The notes under the pieces: model-generated
Seen by the model: the letters and a program-made list of their open reading frames with translations, nothing else
Told to the model about the DNA's origin: nothing
Databases searched by the model: none
NCBI RefSeq assembly: GCF_900105805.1
Contig: NZ_LT629788.1
Span: 1,674,001 to 1,738,000 of the forward strand
Length of the DNA stretch: 64,000 nt
DNA from: Pseudomonas moraviensis
GTDB lineage: Bacteria > Pseudomonadota > Gammaproteobacteria > Pseudomonadales > Pseudomonadaceae
Direction: 5' to 3'
Position numbers and translations under genes: made by a program
In this document: positions 18,876-28,247 of the stretch, one piece after another
Numbering within the stretch: position 1 is the first letter of the stretch
Layout: every line of letters begins with the position of its first letter

Positions 18876-19630
18876 AGGAACACCACTTCAAAAGGTTGCA
18901 ACAAACGATCGAGCACATAAGGCGCCAGCACTGGCCCGAGCCCGACGTCGCGATCACCTTCCAACTGGCTGGCGAACGCATGCGCCGCGTGGCGTTTGCG
19001 GGCGATGTGCGTCGGTGACAGCAGAATCTTGCGCGCCCGATCCCAAGGCACCGAGGCGTCCTCCGGGGTCGCCCAGTGCCACGTCCAGACCGGCAGTTCA
19101 TGACAGGCAGCCCCGACGCGGCGCGCCGCTTCGACACTGGCGCGACCTACGGCCTCGTGATCGCTGTGGCCATCCTCGCGCCAGGTGGTGAAGACCACGT
19201 CACTGGCATGCAGATAACTGGCGATGAAGTCGCTCAATCCGGTTTCCTGAGCCGCCACTTGGGTGTCGGTAAAACCGCCGCGCAGCCATTTCAGACTGTG
19301 CATCGGCAAACCGAGGCGACGCAGGGCTTCGGCCGATTCCTGCGGACGCACAACGCTCAAACGCTCGACCGGCCAGCGTTGCGAGCCGGGGTGACTGGCG
19401 CTGCCATCGGTGACCGAGATCAACTGCAAAGGACGTCCGGCTGCCGCCAGCAACTGCATGATGCCGCCGCAACCGAGCACTTCGTCATCCGGATGCGGTG
19501 CGACGATCACCGCCCGCGATCCCAGCGGTACGAGGTCAAGGATGTCGATGGCGGGCAACTCGGCCAGGCGCCGCGAACCCTGCCATTGCTGCAGCGAAGT
19601 GCCCTGGCCGACGATCGGGTTGTCCTTCAT
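18872..19630 (-). CDS. PIG-L (LmbE-like) deacetylase
   Basis: 252 residues. Intact zinc and catalytic motif APHPDDEVLGCGG (His46, Asp48, Asp49), then SVTDGSASHPGS and the second zinc site GHSDHEAVGRAS. The family removes acetyl groups from N-acetylglucosamine-type sugars in mycothiol, bacillithiol, GPI anchor and antibiotic pathways. The ATG at 19630 overlaps the stop of the acyl-CoA dehydrogenase-like gene; an upstream in-frame start at 19759 would lie inside that gene and is rejected. With the altered paralogue at 16683-17441 it makes a pair in the same neighbourhood. Confidence 0.88.
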   Translation of the reverse strand: MKDNPIVGQGTSLQQWQGSRRLAELPAIDILDLVPLGSRAVIVAPHPDDEVLGCGGIMQLLAAAGRPLQLISVTDGSASHPGSQRWPVERLSVVRPQESAEALRRLGLPMHSLKWLRGGFTDTQVAAQETGLSDFIASYLHASDVVFTTWREDGHSDHEAVGRASVEAARRVGAACHELPVWTWHWATPEDASVPWDRARKILLSPTHIARKRHAAHAFASQLEGDRDVGLGPVLAPYVLDRLLQPFEVVFL

Positions 19631-20625
19631 AACGCCCAGACCTCGCGGGATTGACCGGCAATCTGCTGGCCCAGCGCAGCAAGGTCGCGTTCGGCGTGAC
19701 TCTGGCGCAAGAACACCGGCAAGTCCGCACTCAATCGCGCAAAATGCCGATCCTGACAAAACGGCCCGGCCCCCAGCGCCCGACCGACTTCGCGCATGAC
19801 CTGTTCGGCAGACTGTTCGACCACCGCGCGGGCGCGACGAGCAAGCAATTCAGCGTCGGCCTCGGGTTGCGCATCGATTTGCAGCGCGCTGAAGCGCAAC
19901 ACATCGGCAGCCGCTTGCAGTGCTGTGTCAGTGGCGCCGAGGTGGGCGAGGGCATGGGGTTCGTCGCGTTGGGCGCAATGCTGACGCAGCGCTTCGGCAA
20001 TCCGTCGCGAAGCGCCATACCAGCACGCGGCGATGCCGATGCCGCCTTGCCAGAAACCCGGCCGTTGCAGGTAATCACCGGGATTGCCGATGGCCTGCGC
20101 TTCGGCGTTGTCGAACAGCACTTCGACGCTGCCGGTGGCTGCCATGCCCACGGCTTGCCAGCCTTGATCGGTAATTGTCACGCCCGGTTGATCGAGCGCG
20201 ACTGCAACCAGTTGCTGTTGATCATCAGCGTCCCACGCAGTGAGCAAGGCGTGACTAAGCACCGCCGCACCAGAACACCAGGCCTTGCGCCCATTCAGCG
20301 CGACCATATGCCCGGCCGGCGTGACTCTCACCCGCGCTTGCGGCGGTTCGGCAGCCCACATTCCCCACGTGCTGCCGGGCGTTGGCGTTCCGCCCAATTG
20401 CTCGATGATCGCCAGCGCGTCGGTGTGACCCTCGTAAAGTTTGCACAGCCCCAGATCGTGTCCGCCCACTTCCGACAGACGCTGAAAACGCTCCAGCGTG
20501 TGACCGCTGCCGGGTAACGGCAAGCGGTCGAGGCCGGCCTCGACCATTGCCCTCAGGCAACGGCCGAGGGCGTTGGTGTCGGCGTAATCTGGCGGACGGC
20601 GGGCCAGATAATGTTGAAAGTCCAT
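19627..20625 (-). CDS. Acyl-CoA dehydrogenase-like flavoprotein
   Basis: 332 residues, shorter than the usual 380 of acyl-CoA dehydrogenases. The middle beta domain (WGMWAAEPPQARV, GRKAWCSGAAVLSHALLTA) and the C-terminal helical bundle (GGIGIAACWYGASRRIAEAL) are recognisable. I cannot identify the catalytic Glu, so a different oxidation or a non-CoA substrate is possible. The ATG at 20625 starts one base after the glgX stop, and its own stop overlaps the deacetylase start, so it bridges the glucan enzyme and the sugar-modification genes. A GTG six codons earlier is the alternative start. Confidence 0.75.
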   Translation of the reverse strand: MDFQHYLARRPPDYADTNALGRCLRAMVEAGLDRLPLPGSGHTLERFQRLSEVGGHDLGLCKLYEGHTDALAIIEQLGGTPTPGSTWGMWAAEPPQARVRVTPAGHMVALNGRKAWCSGAAVLSHALLTAWDADDQQQLVAVALDQPGVTITDQGWQAVGMAATGSVEVLFDNAEAQAIGNPGDYLQRPGFWQGGIGIAACWYGASRRIAEALRQHCAQRDEPHALAHLGATDTALQAAADVLRFSALQIDAQPEADAELLARRARAVVEQSAEQVMREVGRALGAGPFCQDRHFARLSADLPVFLRQSHAERDLAALGQQIAGQSREVWAL

Positions 20626-20626
20626 A

Positions 20627-22786
20627 TCAATCTTCTTCGTCACGTTGCAGTTCGAACAACAGCAACGAACGCCCGGTCACCGAATATTCATGGCCGAAGT
20701 CGAAGCGTTCCTGGCCGCGAATCGACGGTTGATTGGTGTCGATCATGCAGGTCCAGAAGCCGCCGTCCGGCACTTCCGGCAGTGTGAAGTTGACGATGTC
20801 GTGATGCGCGTTGACCACCAGCAACAGGGTCGCATCAGCGCCCTTGCGACGAATCCCGGTTTCCTGCGCGCGGCCATCGAGGAGCATGCCGAGGCAACGG
20901 TTGTGCGCGTCGTGCCAATGCTCGGTGGTCATCTCGGTGGCGTCCGGTGCCAGCCAGGTGACGTCCTTGACGCCGATGTCTTCGTTGTATTCGCCGACCA
21001 GGAAGCGGCCGCGACGCAGGATCGGATAAGTCAGGCGCAGCTTGATCAGGCGCTTGACGAACTTGAGCAGGGCCTTGCCGTCCTCGCTCAGATCCCAGTT
21101 GACCCAGCCGATTTCGCTGTCCTGGCAATAGGCGTTGTTGTTGCCGTCTTGGGTACGCGCGAACTCGTCACCGGCAACGATCATCGGCGTGCCCTGAGCG
21201 AGCAGCAGGGTGGCGAAGAAGTTGCGCATCTGCCGGTGGCGCAGCGCATTGATTTCCGGGTCGTCGGTCGGGCCTTCGACGCCGTGGTTCCACGACAGGT
21301 TGTTGTTGCTGCCGTCCTGATTGTTCTCGTCGTTGGCTTCGTTGTGCTTGTCGTTGTACGAGACCAGATCGTTGAGAGTGAAACCGTCGTGGGCAGTGAT
21401 GAAATTCACCGACGAATACGGCCGGCGCCCGCGCTGGTTGAACATCTCTCCCGAGGCCGTCATGCGGCTGGCGAAATCAGCGAGCTGGGCGTCGTCACCC
21501 TTCCAGAAGGCGCGCACGGTGTCACGGAACTTGTCGTTCCACTCGACCCAGCCCGGCGGGAAGTTGCCTACCTGATAGCCGCCGGGGCCGCAGTCCCACG
21601 GCTCGGCGATCATCTTCACCTGACGCAACACCGGGTCCTGACGGCAGGCGACGAGGAAGCTGTGGCGTTCGTCGAAGCCATCGTGGTAACGGCCAAGAAT
21701 GGTCGCCAGGTCGAAGCGGAACCCGTCGACGTGCATCTCACTGGCCCAATAGCGCAGGGAGTCGGTGACCATTTGCAGTACGCACGGGTGACTCAGGTCC
21801 AGGGTGTTACCGGTGCCGGAGTCGTTGATGTAGTAGCGCTTGTCGTCCGGCATCAAGCGGTAGTACGAGGCGTTGTCGATACCGCGCATCGACAGGGTCG
21901 GGCCTTGCTCGTTGCCTTCGGCCGTGTGGTTGTACACCACGTCGAGAATGACCTCGAGGTTGGCATCGTGCAGATGCGCGACCATCTCCTTGAATTCGGC
22001 GATCTTGCCACTGGCCAGATAGCGTGGGTCCGGAGCGAAGAACGCGATGCTGTTGTAGCCCCAATAGTTCGTCATGCCTTTTTGCAGCAGGTGCTGATCG
22101 TTGACGAAGGCATGGATCGGCAGCAGCTCGACGGAGGACACGCCAAGTTTGCGGATGTGCTCAAGCACGTCATCGACCATCAGGCCGCCGAAAGTGCCGC
22201 GCAGGTTTTCCGGTACCGACGGGTGACGCATGCTGATGCCGCGCACGTGGGTTTCATAAATGATGGTCTTGTCCCACGGCACGCTGACCCGGTGGTCGTT
22301 GCCCCAGGTGTGCGCCGGGTCGATGACCTTGCACTTGGGCACGAATGGCGCGCTGTCGCGTTCGTCGAAACTGAGGTCGGCGTCGGGGTGGCCGATGGTG
22401 TAGCCGAACAGCGCTTCGGACCATTTCAGCTCACCCACCAACTGCTTGGCATACGGGTCGATCAGCAGCTTGTTGTGGTTGAAGCGATGGCCGTTGGCCG
22501 GGTCATACGGCCCGTAGACGCGGTAGCCATAGATCAGCCCCGGATGCGCGTCCGGCAGGTAGCCGTGGTAGATCTCATCGGTGTATTCCGGCAGCTCGAT
22601 GCGCTCGAGTTCGACTTCGCCGGCGTCGTCGAAAATGCACAGCTCGACCTTGGTGGCATTGGCGGAAAACAGAGCAAAGTTCACCCCCAGACCATCCCAG
22701 GTCGCACCGAGCGGGAAGGGCAGGCCTTCACGGATTCTCGACGGCTCGGCGTGCGCAACGGGTTCGGCTTTCTTTGGACGGGTCAT
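20627..22786 (-). CDS. glgX: Glycogen debranching enzyme GlgX
   Basis: 719 residues, GH13 subfamily 11. An N-terminal CBM48-like domain (GATWDGLGVNFALFSANA) precedes the barrel with LEVILDVVYNHTAEG, nucleophile motif DGFRFDLATILGR, KMIAEPWDCGPGG and FITAHDGFTLNDLVSYN. It hydrolyses alpha-1,6 branches of short chains, releasing maltooligosaccharides for TreY and MalQ. The ATG at 22786 has CAGGAG upstream. The next gene starts one base after its stop. A REP separates it from the DUF2934 gene of the treY arm, so it may have its own promoter. Confidence 0.96.
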   Translation of the reverse strand: MTRPKKAEPVAHAEPSRIREGLPFPLGATWDGLGVNFALFSANATKVELCIFDDAGEVELERIELPEYTDEIYHGYLPDAHPGLIYGYRVYGPYDPANGHRFNHNKLLIDPYAKQLVGELKWSEALFGYTIGHPDADLSFDERDSAPFVPKCKVIDPAHTWGNDHRVSVPWDKTIIYETHVRGISMRHPSVPENLRGTFGGLMVDDVLEHIRKLGVSSVELLPIHAFVNDQHLLQKGMTNYWGYNSIAFFAPDPRYLASGKIAEFKEMVAHLHDANLEVILDVVYNHTAEGNEQGPTLSMRGIDNASYYRLMPDDKRYYINDSGTGNTLDLSHPCVLQMVTDSLRYWASEMHVDGFRFDLATILGRYHDGFDERHSFLVACRQDPVLRQVKMIAEPWDCGPGGYQVGNFPPGWVEWNDKFRDTVRAFWKGDDAQLADFASRMTASGEMFNQRGRRPYSSVNFITAHDGFTLNDLVSYNDKHNEANDENNQDGSNNNLSWNHGVEGPTDDPEINALRHRQMRNFFATLLLAQGTPMIVAGDEFARTQDGNNNAYCQDSEIGWVNWDLSEDGKALLKFVKRLIKLRLTYPILRRGRFLVGEYNEDIGVKDVTWLAPDATEMTTEHWHDAHNRCLGMLLDGRAQETGIRRKGADATLLLVVNAHHDIVNFTLPEVPDGGFWTCMIDTNQPSIRGQERFDFGHEYSVTGRSLLLFELQRDEED

Positions 22787-22832
22787 GATTGCTCCTGCAA
22801 AAAAACGGGAATTCTGGTGGGCTACGTTCCCC

Positions 22833-22922
22833 TGTAGGAGTGAGCCTGCTCGCGATTGCTATTTCGGATTAAACATGGATGTCGACAGACATACCGCAAT
22901 CGCGAGCAGGCTCACTCCTACA
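22833..22922. repeat. REP palindrome, CTCGCGA class
   Basis: TGTAGGAGTGAGCCTGCTCG and complement across about 45 bases, upstream of glgX. A shorter GGCGAGCAAGCTCGCC palindrome follows at about 22980-22996. Confidence 0.9.
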
Positions 22923-23028
22923 GGGTTATGTGTTGTGTTTCCCCAGAGGGGCTTTTCTCGGGGCGCAAAGACCCCTTATGGCGAGCAAGCTCGCCACACA
23001 GCTGTTCAGTTCAATAATCGGGTCTAGG

Positions 23029-23376
23029 TCAGTTCGCCGGAGGCTTCTTCGCAACTCGCGGCTTTTTCTCGGCAGCCTTTTCGCCCGGCGGGACTACCTT
23101 GGGCGTCGCCGCAGACTTGGCTTTCGCCGCTGGTTTGGCTTTGGCGGTAGCCGGCGTTTTGCCGTCGAGCGCTTTGGCCTCGGTGTTCTTCGCCGCTGGG
23201 GTCTTGCCGGCAACCTTGCTGCCAGCCGCTTTCGGTGGCTTCTTCGGTGCAAGCGCCTCGGCCTCGGCCAGTTTGCGCGCCATCTCCCAATGACGTTCTT
23301 CCTGGCCTTCAGGCTTACCTTCCGACTCCCAGATCTGATAGGCGAATTCGCGAATGCGTTTATCGTCGGTGCTCAT
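23029..23376 (-). CDS. DUF2934 protein with histone H1-like tail
   Basis: 115 residues. The first 40 (RIREFAYQIWESEGKPEGQEERHWEMARKL region) match the DUF2934 pattern RAYeiWe.eGrP.G....HW..A. The rest is a low-complexity Ala/Lys/Pro tail (KAKPAAKAKSAATPK) resembling histone H1 or AlgP. It starts 21 bases after treY on the same strand with a good GGAG-like site, so it is part of that operon. A nucleic-acid or glucan-granule binding role could be imagined from the basic tail, but there is no direct evidence. Confidence 0.82.
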   Translation of the reverse strand: MSTDDKRIREFAYQIWESEGKPEGQEERHWEMARKLAEAEALAPKKPPKAAGSKVAGKTPAAKNTEAKALDGKTPATAKAKPAAKAKSAATPKVVPPGEKAAEKKPRVAKKPPAN

Positions 23377-23397
23377 CGCAATGCTCCTGAACTGAAC

Positions 23398-26172
23398 TCA
23401 TGCTTGTGTTAAGTGTTGGATAAAGAGATTGACCGGGACATCCCCCAGCGCTTCGCTGACATTCAGCTCCCTGTTTTGTGTGACTACGCTGCTGGCAAAA
23501 AGTCCCTTCAGGTTTGCATCCGGAGCGGCAGACGGTAAAACCACCCGCGTATCGCCCCAGCGCAGCGCATCGACCTGCGGGATGGCACTGTTTTCCAGCA
23601 ACGTCGCGCAGCGCACCGGCACCACTACAATGGCCCGCACGCCCTCGTGCTCACGCGCGAACGCCAGCACGTTGTGCGCCTGACTGCCCAGCACTTGCAG
23701 TGGCTGGTAGTCGCCACGGCGGAACAGCTCGCTGTGGTCCCTGCGCAGGTTCAGTACTTCGCCGATCAGGGCTTGCTTGACGCGTCCGTCGCGCCACTCT
23801 TTCAGCAGTTGCGCATTCGGCACTGATGCCTGCAAAGACTGCTCACGGGCGGCGTAATCCACCGGCCGACGGTTGTCCGGATCGACCAGACTGAAATCCC
23901 AGTACTCGTTGCCCTGATACAGATCCGGTACCCCCGGTACGGTCATGCGCAGCAAGGTTTGCGCCAGCCCGTTGAGCGCGCCGGCAGCGGCGATGCTGTT
24001 GACCGTCTTGCTCAGCGCCGCGCGCAGCAACTCGCCTTCGTCGCCGGTCAACAGTTTTTCCGTGAAGGCTTGCGCGGCGTTTTCATAGGCTTCGTTCGGC
24101 GCGCTCCAGCTGCTTTGCAACTTGGCTTCGCGCAGTGCTTTCTGTTGCCATTGCCAGATGCGCTTGGCGTACTCGGCGAAACCTGCCTTGTCATCGTCCT
24201 GCAGATCCAGCGGCCAACTGCCGAGCAATGCCTGATAGAGGATCAGTTCGTCGCCTGCGGACGGCGCGTCATCTTCGATACGTACCGGACGGGCGAGGGC
24301 GCGCCACAGTTCGACCTGATCGGCGTACCAATGGCTGCGCTCGCTGAGCACGGCGAGCCGCGCGCGAGTGTCTTCGCCGCGCTTGTGGTCGTGAGTGGCG
24401 GTGGCCAGCAGGTTGTCGGGAAACTCCGCCATGCGCTGCTGATTCACTTCATGGAACTCGCTGACCGGCGCGCTGAATTGTTCGGTGTTGTAGCCGACAT
24501 CATTGCGCGACAGCAGCACCGCCGAGCGATACAGCGCGGTGTCTTCCACGGCCTTGGCCGCTGCCGGCGAGGTCAACTGCTGGAAGCGCACGCAGGCATG
24601 CTTGAGGATCTTGCGCGACCGTCCGCGCGGCTTACGCCGCCACGGCGTGCCGCCAAGCCAACTGGCGACCGAATCGAGCACCGGCCAGTCGGCCTCGCTG
24701 AGGGTCTGCCGCGCACCGTCCATGGCGTGCTGGAAAATCGCTTCGTCCTGTTCCGAGCGGCCGAGGGCGCTGATGTAGGTGCGGTAAACCGGGAAGTGCA
24801 CGATCAGTGCGTGCAGCACGCGGCGGATCGCGCCCAGGGTCAGATCGCGAGTCATCAAGTCATCACGGGCGACCTGGTGCAGCGCCTGGGCGACACTTTC
24901 GAAATCGCTGGCCAGCGAACCGTTGAGGATCTGCTGACGGGCCAGTTGCGCTTCTTCGATGAACGCGGCGGGGCGCTCGGTGCGGCGCTGCCAGAGTTCG
25001 CCGAGTACATGTTCGCCGTCCGGGTCGTGTTGCAGCAGCGACAGCTGATTCATGAACTCGTAACCGGTGGTGCCGTCAACGCTCCAGTCCCGGCGCAGGG
25101 TTTCGCCCTCGCCGAGGATCTTCTCGACATAGATGGGCAGATGACGTCCCGGTGCCAGATGATCAAGGCGCCGACGCAATTTGCGGCAATAGCCGCGCGG
25201 GTCGGCGAGGCCGTCGATGTGGTCGATGCGCAAGCCGTCGACCAAACCTTCTTCAACCAATTGGAAGATTTTGCCGTGGGTCGCTTCGAACACCGCCGGA
25301 CGCTCGACGCGCAGGCCGCCAAGTTCATTGATGTCGAAGAAACGCCGCCAGTTGATGTCGTCCGCCGCCGTGCGCCAACTGGCGAGGCGATAGCTTTGCC
25401 GTTCAAGCAGTTCGTGAAGCTTCTGGAAGCCTTCTTCGCGGGTGGAATCGTACTGAGCGAGGTTGCTTTCGATGGTGGCCAGAACACGCGGATCGCTTGC
25501 CAGCTCGCGCAGCTCCTGCTTCAGCGGGATCGCCAGTGAGTGGGCATCGGTCTGGTAACTGAGCGTACTGAAGCGATCGGCCAGGGACTTGAGCGTGTCG
25601 TCGGATTTGAGCAACTCGCCATAATTGTTCGGGCAGATCGGGAAGTGATGGTCGTAATGTTCGACGTAGAAACTGCCGGCCTGCGGGTTGAATTTGAGCT
25701 TGAGCGTGCCGTCCTGTAACGCCACGCCGTAGTCGCTACCGAGGAACGGCAACAGCAACTGGCCCTCCATCAACGGATCCGGCGAGTGCCACTGGATGTC
25801 GAAGAATTCGCCGTACGGGCTCAGGCGTCCCCATTCCAGCAAGTCGAGCCACCACGGGTTGTCGTTGCCACCCACGGCCATGTGGTTGGAAACGATGTCG
25901 AGGATCAGCCCCATGTTGTGCTCGCGCAGGGTGCTGACCAGTCGGCGCAATGCCGGCTCGCCGCCCAGCTCAGGGTTGACCTGGGTCGGGTCGACCACGT
26001 CGTAGCCGTGCATCGAACCGGCTCGCGCCGCCAGCAGCGGCGAAGCGTAGATATGGCTGATGCCGAGTCGGGCGAAGTACGGCACCAGTGGCACCGCTTG
26101 TTCGAGGGTAAATCCTTTGTGAAATTGCAGGCGCAAGGTGGCGCGCAGGGGCTGGATTTGCTGTTGATTCAT
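23398..26172 (-). CDS. treY: Malto-oligosyltrehalose synthase
   Basis: 924 residues, GH13 subfamily 26. N-terminal RATLRLQFHKGFTLEQA, LGISHIYASPLLAARAGSMHGYDV, ILDIVSNHMAVGG, nucleophile region DGLRIDHIDGLADP and a long helical insert are TreY hallmarks. It turns the reducing-end alpha-1,4 bond of maltodextrins into an alpha,alpha-1,1 bond. Its ATG overlaps the malQ stop by four bases (ATGA), so the two are coupled. The product is cut by TreZ, whose gene is two positions upstream. Confidence 0.96.
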   Translation of the reverse strand: MNQQQIQPLRATLRLQFHKGFTLEQAVPLVPYFARLGISHIYASPLLAARAGSMHGYDVVDPTQVNPELGGEPALRRLVSTLREHNMGLILDIVSNHMAVGGNDNPWWLDLLEWGRLSPYGEFFDIQWHSPDPLMEGQLLLPFLGSDYGVALQDGTLKLKFNPQAGSFYVEHYDHHFPICPNNYGELLKSDDTLKSLADRFSTLSYQTDAHSLAIPLKQELRELASDPRVLATIESNLAQYDSTREEGFQKLHELLERQSYRLASWRTAADDINWRRFFDINELGGLRVERPAVFEATHGKIFQLVEEGLVDGLRIDHIDGLADPRGYCRKLRRRLDHLAPGRHLPIYVEKILGEGETLRRDWSVDGTTGYEFMNQLSLLQHDPDGEHVLGELWQRRTERPAAFIEEAQLARQQILNGSLASDFESVAQALHQVARDDLMTRDLTLGAIRRVLHALIVHFPVYRTYISALGRSEQDEAIFQHAMDGARQTLSEADWPVLDSVASWLGGTPWRRKPRGRSRKILKHACVRFQQLTSPAAAKAVEDTALYRSAVLLSRNDVGYNTEQFSAPVSEFHEVNQQRMAEFPDNLLATATHDHKRGEDTRARLAVLSERSHWYADQVELWRALARPVRIEDDAPSAGDELILYQALLGSWPLDLQDDDKAGFAEYAKRIWQWQQKALREAKLQSSWSAPNEAYENAAQAFTEKLLTGDEGELLRAALSKTVNSIAAAGALNGLAQTLLRMTVPGVPDLYQGNEYWDFSLVDPDNRRPVDYAAREQSLQASVPNAQLLKEWRDGRVKQALIGEVLNLRRDHSELFRRGDYQPLQVLGSQAHNVLAFAREHEGVRAIVVVPVRCATLLENSAIPQVDALRWGDTRVVLPSAAPDANLKGLFASSVVTQNRELNVSEALGDVPVNLFIQHLTQA

Positions 26173-28247
26173 TGGTCACGCTCAGTGGCTTGAAGGCGCG
26201 CGCAGGCCAGCAGTTCCAGGCGGCGGGCGGCATCGGGGCCGTCCAGCAACGCTTCGCTGGGACCGGGCAAGCGTCGCGACCAGTTCGGGTGTGAATCGGT
26301 AGTGCCGGGCAGATTCGCCTGTTCATCGATCCCCAGGGCATCTTCCAGCGGCAACAGCACCAGCGGCGCGCGGGTGTGGCCGAGGAAACGCACGCTGGCA
26401 TCGACCACTTGATCGGCTTCGTGGGACTCTTCGCGGAAATTCTGCGGGTCCTGGCGCAGCGCATCGCGCAGGCCTTCGCGTTCGCGCTCGCGGTGCCGGC
26501 GCCAGTCGATTTCGCCGTTGGCATCGACCAGTCCAAGGCGCGCATTCCAGTCGATATCGCGACCATGCCACCAGCCGTTGAGCGTCGGCAGGTCATGGGT
26601 GCTGGTGGTGGCCAGCGCGTCATCCGGCCAGTCGAGGATCGGTTTGAAGCGAGTGTTGTCCTGTTCGAACAACAGCACGCGCATGCCGAGAATCGAACGT
26701 GCGGCGAGTTTTTCCCGCAGGCCTTCCGGCACGGTGCCAAGGTCTTCGCCGAGCACGATGGCCTGATGACGATGCGACTCGAGAGTCAGCAGGCGCAGCA
26801 TGTCGTCGAACGGGTAATACAGATAGGCACCGTCGGCCGGATGAGCGCCGTTGGGGATCACCCACAGACGCTGCAGCCCCATGACATGGTCGATGCGCAG
26901 ACCACCGGCGTGGGCGAAGTTGGCGCGCAGCATGTCGATGAAGGCGCGGAAACCGTTACGGATCAGGCCTTCGGGCGAAAACGCGGAAATGCCCCAACCC
27001 TGGCCGCTGCGATTGAGGATGTCCGGCGGCGCCCCCACGGTCAGCGAGGCGAGCAGTTCGTCCTGAAAACTCCAGGCCTGACTGCCAGCGCCGTCAGCAC
27101 CGACAGCGAGGTCGGCGATCAGGCCGATGCCCATGCCGGCACTGCGCGCGGCCGTTTGCGCGCGTTCCAGACAACGATGGATCAGCCATTGGCAGAACGC
27201 GAAATAGCCGATGCGCTCGGCGTATTCCTCGGCGAAAGCTGCCAGCGCAGAGCCGCGCGGGTCGTGCCAGTGCTCGGGCCATTCGCGCCAGTCGAGGCTT
27301 TCGCCACGGGCGGCGCGCATTTCCTGAATCGCTTCGAAGCGGCAATGGTTTTCCAGCGCTTCGCCGCCGGCGTGGCGAAAACTGGCGAAGTCGGCGTGCA
27401 GCGGATGCTCCCCAGCGACAAAACCGTCATACAAGGCTTGCAGCAGCTTCTGCTTGGCTTCGGCGGCAGCGGGCCAGTCGATCAGCTTGAGATTTTCAAG
27501 CTGCTCGAACTGCGCGGCCAGGCCGCTGGCGTCGATCGCGTCACGCAAGGCGCGTTCGCCGAGAATGCTCCCCGGCGCGGCGTACAGTGAATTGAGAAAC
27601 AGGCGACTGGAGGGCGAGTAGGGGCTGTAGCGGCCAGTATCGGCGCTGAACATCGCATGCATCGGGCTGATCGCCAGGGCATCGGCACCACGTTCGCCGG
27701 CCACACGCACCAGTTCTTCCAGTGCCTGCGTGTCGCCGAAACCACCATCGCCGGGACGACGCAAGGCATACAACTGCGCGCTCAGACCCCAGGCGCGGGG
27801 GATAGGACTATCGACGGCATCGCCGACGCTGAAGCAACGCTCGGGCGCCACGGCCAGGGTGAAATACTGATCGCCGATGTGCACTTGCTGGTAACCGACC
27901 GGAATCAGACCGGGCAGCATCGCTTCGTTATCCAGCTTGAGGTTCATCTGCGAGCCATCTTCAAGATGAATCTCGCAGGGCGTCTCCGGTGAGAAATAGC
28001 GACTCAGATTCAAGGCAACGCCCACGTCGCAAGTCAACAGGGGCGGCAAATGGCGGTCCTGCTGGACCTCTTGCAATTCCAGCAGGCTGGCATCGATTTC
28101 TTGCGCAGTGCTGGCCGGGTGGCCGAGTCCGATCAGGACATTACGCAGCACAGCAGGAGCGACTTTCTGTTGACGCCCGTTGGCGTCGATCCAGTCGACG
28201 GCGAGGCCGGCTCGGCTGGCGAGTATTTCCAGTTGCGCATCGCTCAT
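26169..28247 (-). CDS. malQ: 4-alpha-glucanotransferase (amylomaltase)
   Basis: 692 residues, GH77. An N-terminal domain (about 1-150) precedes the barrel with WGLSAQLYALRR, LALSPMHAMF-like loop, nucleophile motif GGLRIDHVMGLQRLW, IVLGEDLGTVPEG and STHDLPTLNGWW. It disproportionates maltodextrins, keeping chain lengths suitable for TreY and GlgX. The ATG at 28247 follows GGAGAG and overlaps the treZ stop; an extra 40 residues from an upstream start would lie inside treZ and are rejected. It is the middle gene of the glgA-treZ-malQ-treY operon. Confidence 0.95.
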   Translation of the reverse strand: MSDAQLEILASRAGLAVDWIDANGRQQKVAPAVLRNVLIGLGHPASTAQEIDASLLELQEVQQDRHLPPLLTCDVGVALNLSRYFSPETPCEIHLEDGSQMNLKLDNEAMLPGLIPVGYQQVHIGDQYFTLAVAPERCFSVGDAVDSPIPRAWGLSAQLYALRRPGDGGFGDTQALEELVRVAGERGADALAISPMHAMFSADTGRYSPYSPSSRLFLNSLYAAPGSILGERALRDAIDASGLAAQFEQLENLKLIDWPAAAEAKQKLLQALYDGFVAGEHPLHADFASFRHAGGEALENHCRFEAIQEMRAARGESLDWREWPEHWHDPRGSALAAFAEEYAERIGYFAFCQWLIHRCLERAQTAARSAGMGIGLIADLAVGADGAGSQAWSFQDELLASLTVGAPPDILNRSGQGWGISAFSPEGLIRNGFRAFIDMLRANFAHAGGLRIDHVMGLQRLWVIPNGAHPADGAYLYYPFDDMLRLLTLESHRHQAIVLGEDLGTVPEGLREKLAARSILGMRVLLFEQDNTRFKPILDWPDDALATTSTHDLPTLNGWWHGRDIDWNARLGLVDANGEIDWRRHREREREGLRDALRQDPQNFREESHEADQVVDASVRFLGHTRAPLVLLPLEDALGIDEQANLPGTTDSHPNWSRRLPGPSEALLDGPDAARRLELLACARLQATERDQ

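Noticed and set aside
20645..22837. 730-codon open frame on the plus strand opposite glgX
   Set aside because: It is the antisense shadow of a high-GC gene: the composition is dominated by Val/Ala/Arg/His without any motif, and glgX on the other strand is beyond doubt. Similar antisense frames at 9919-11871, 12612-14255, 23959-25539 and 30037-31674 are rejected for the same reason.
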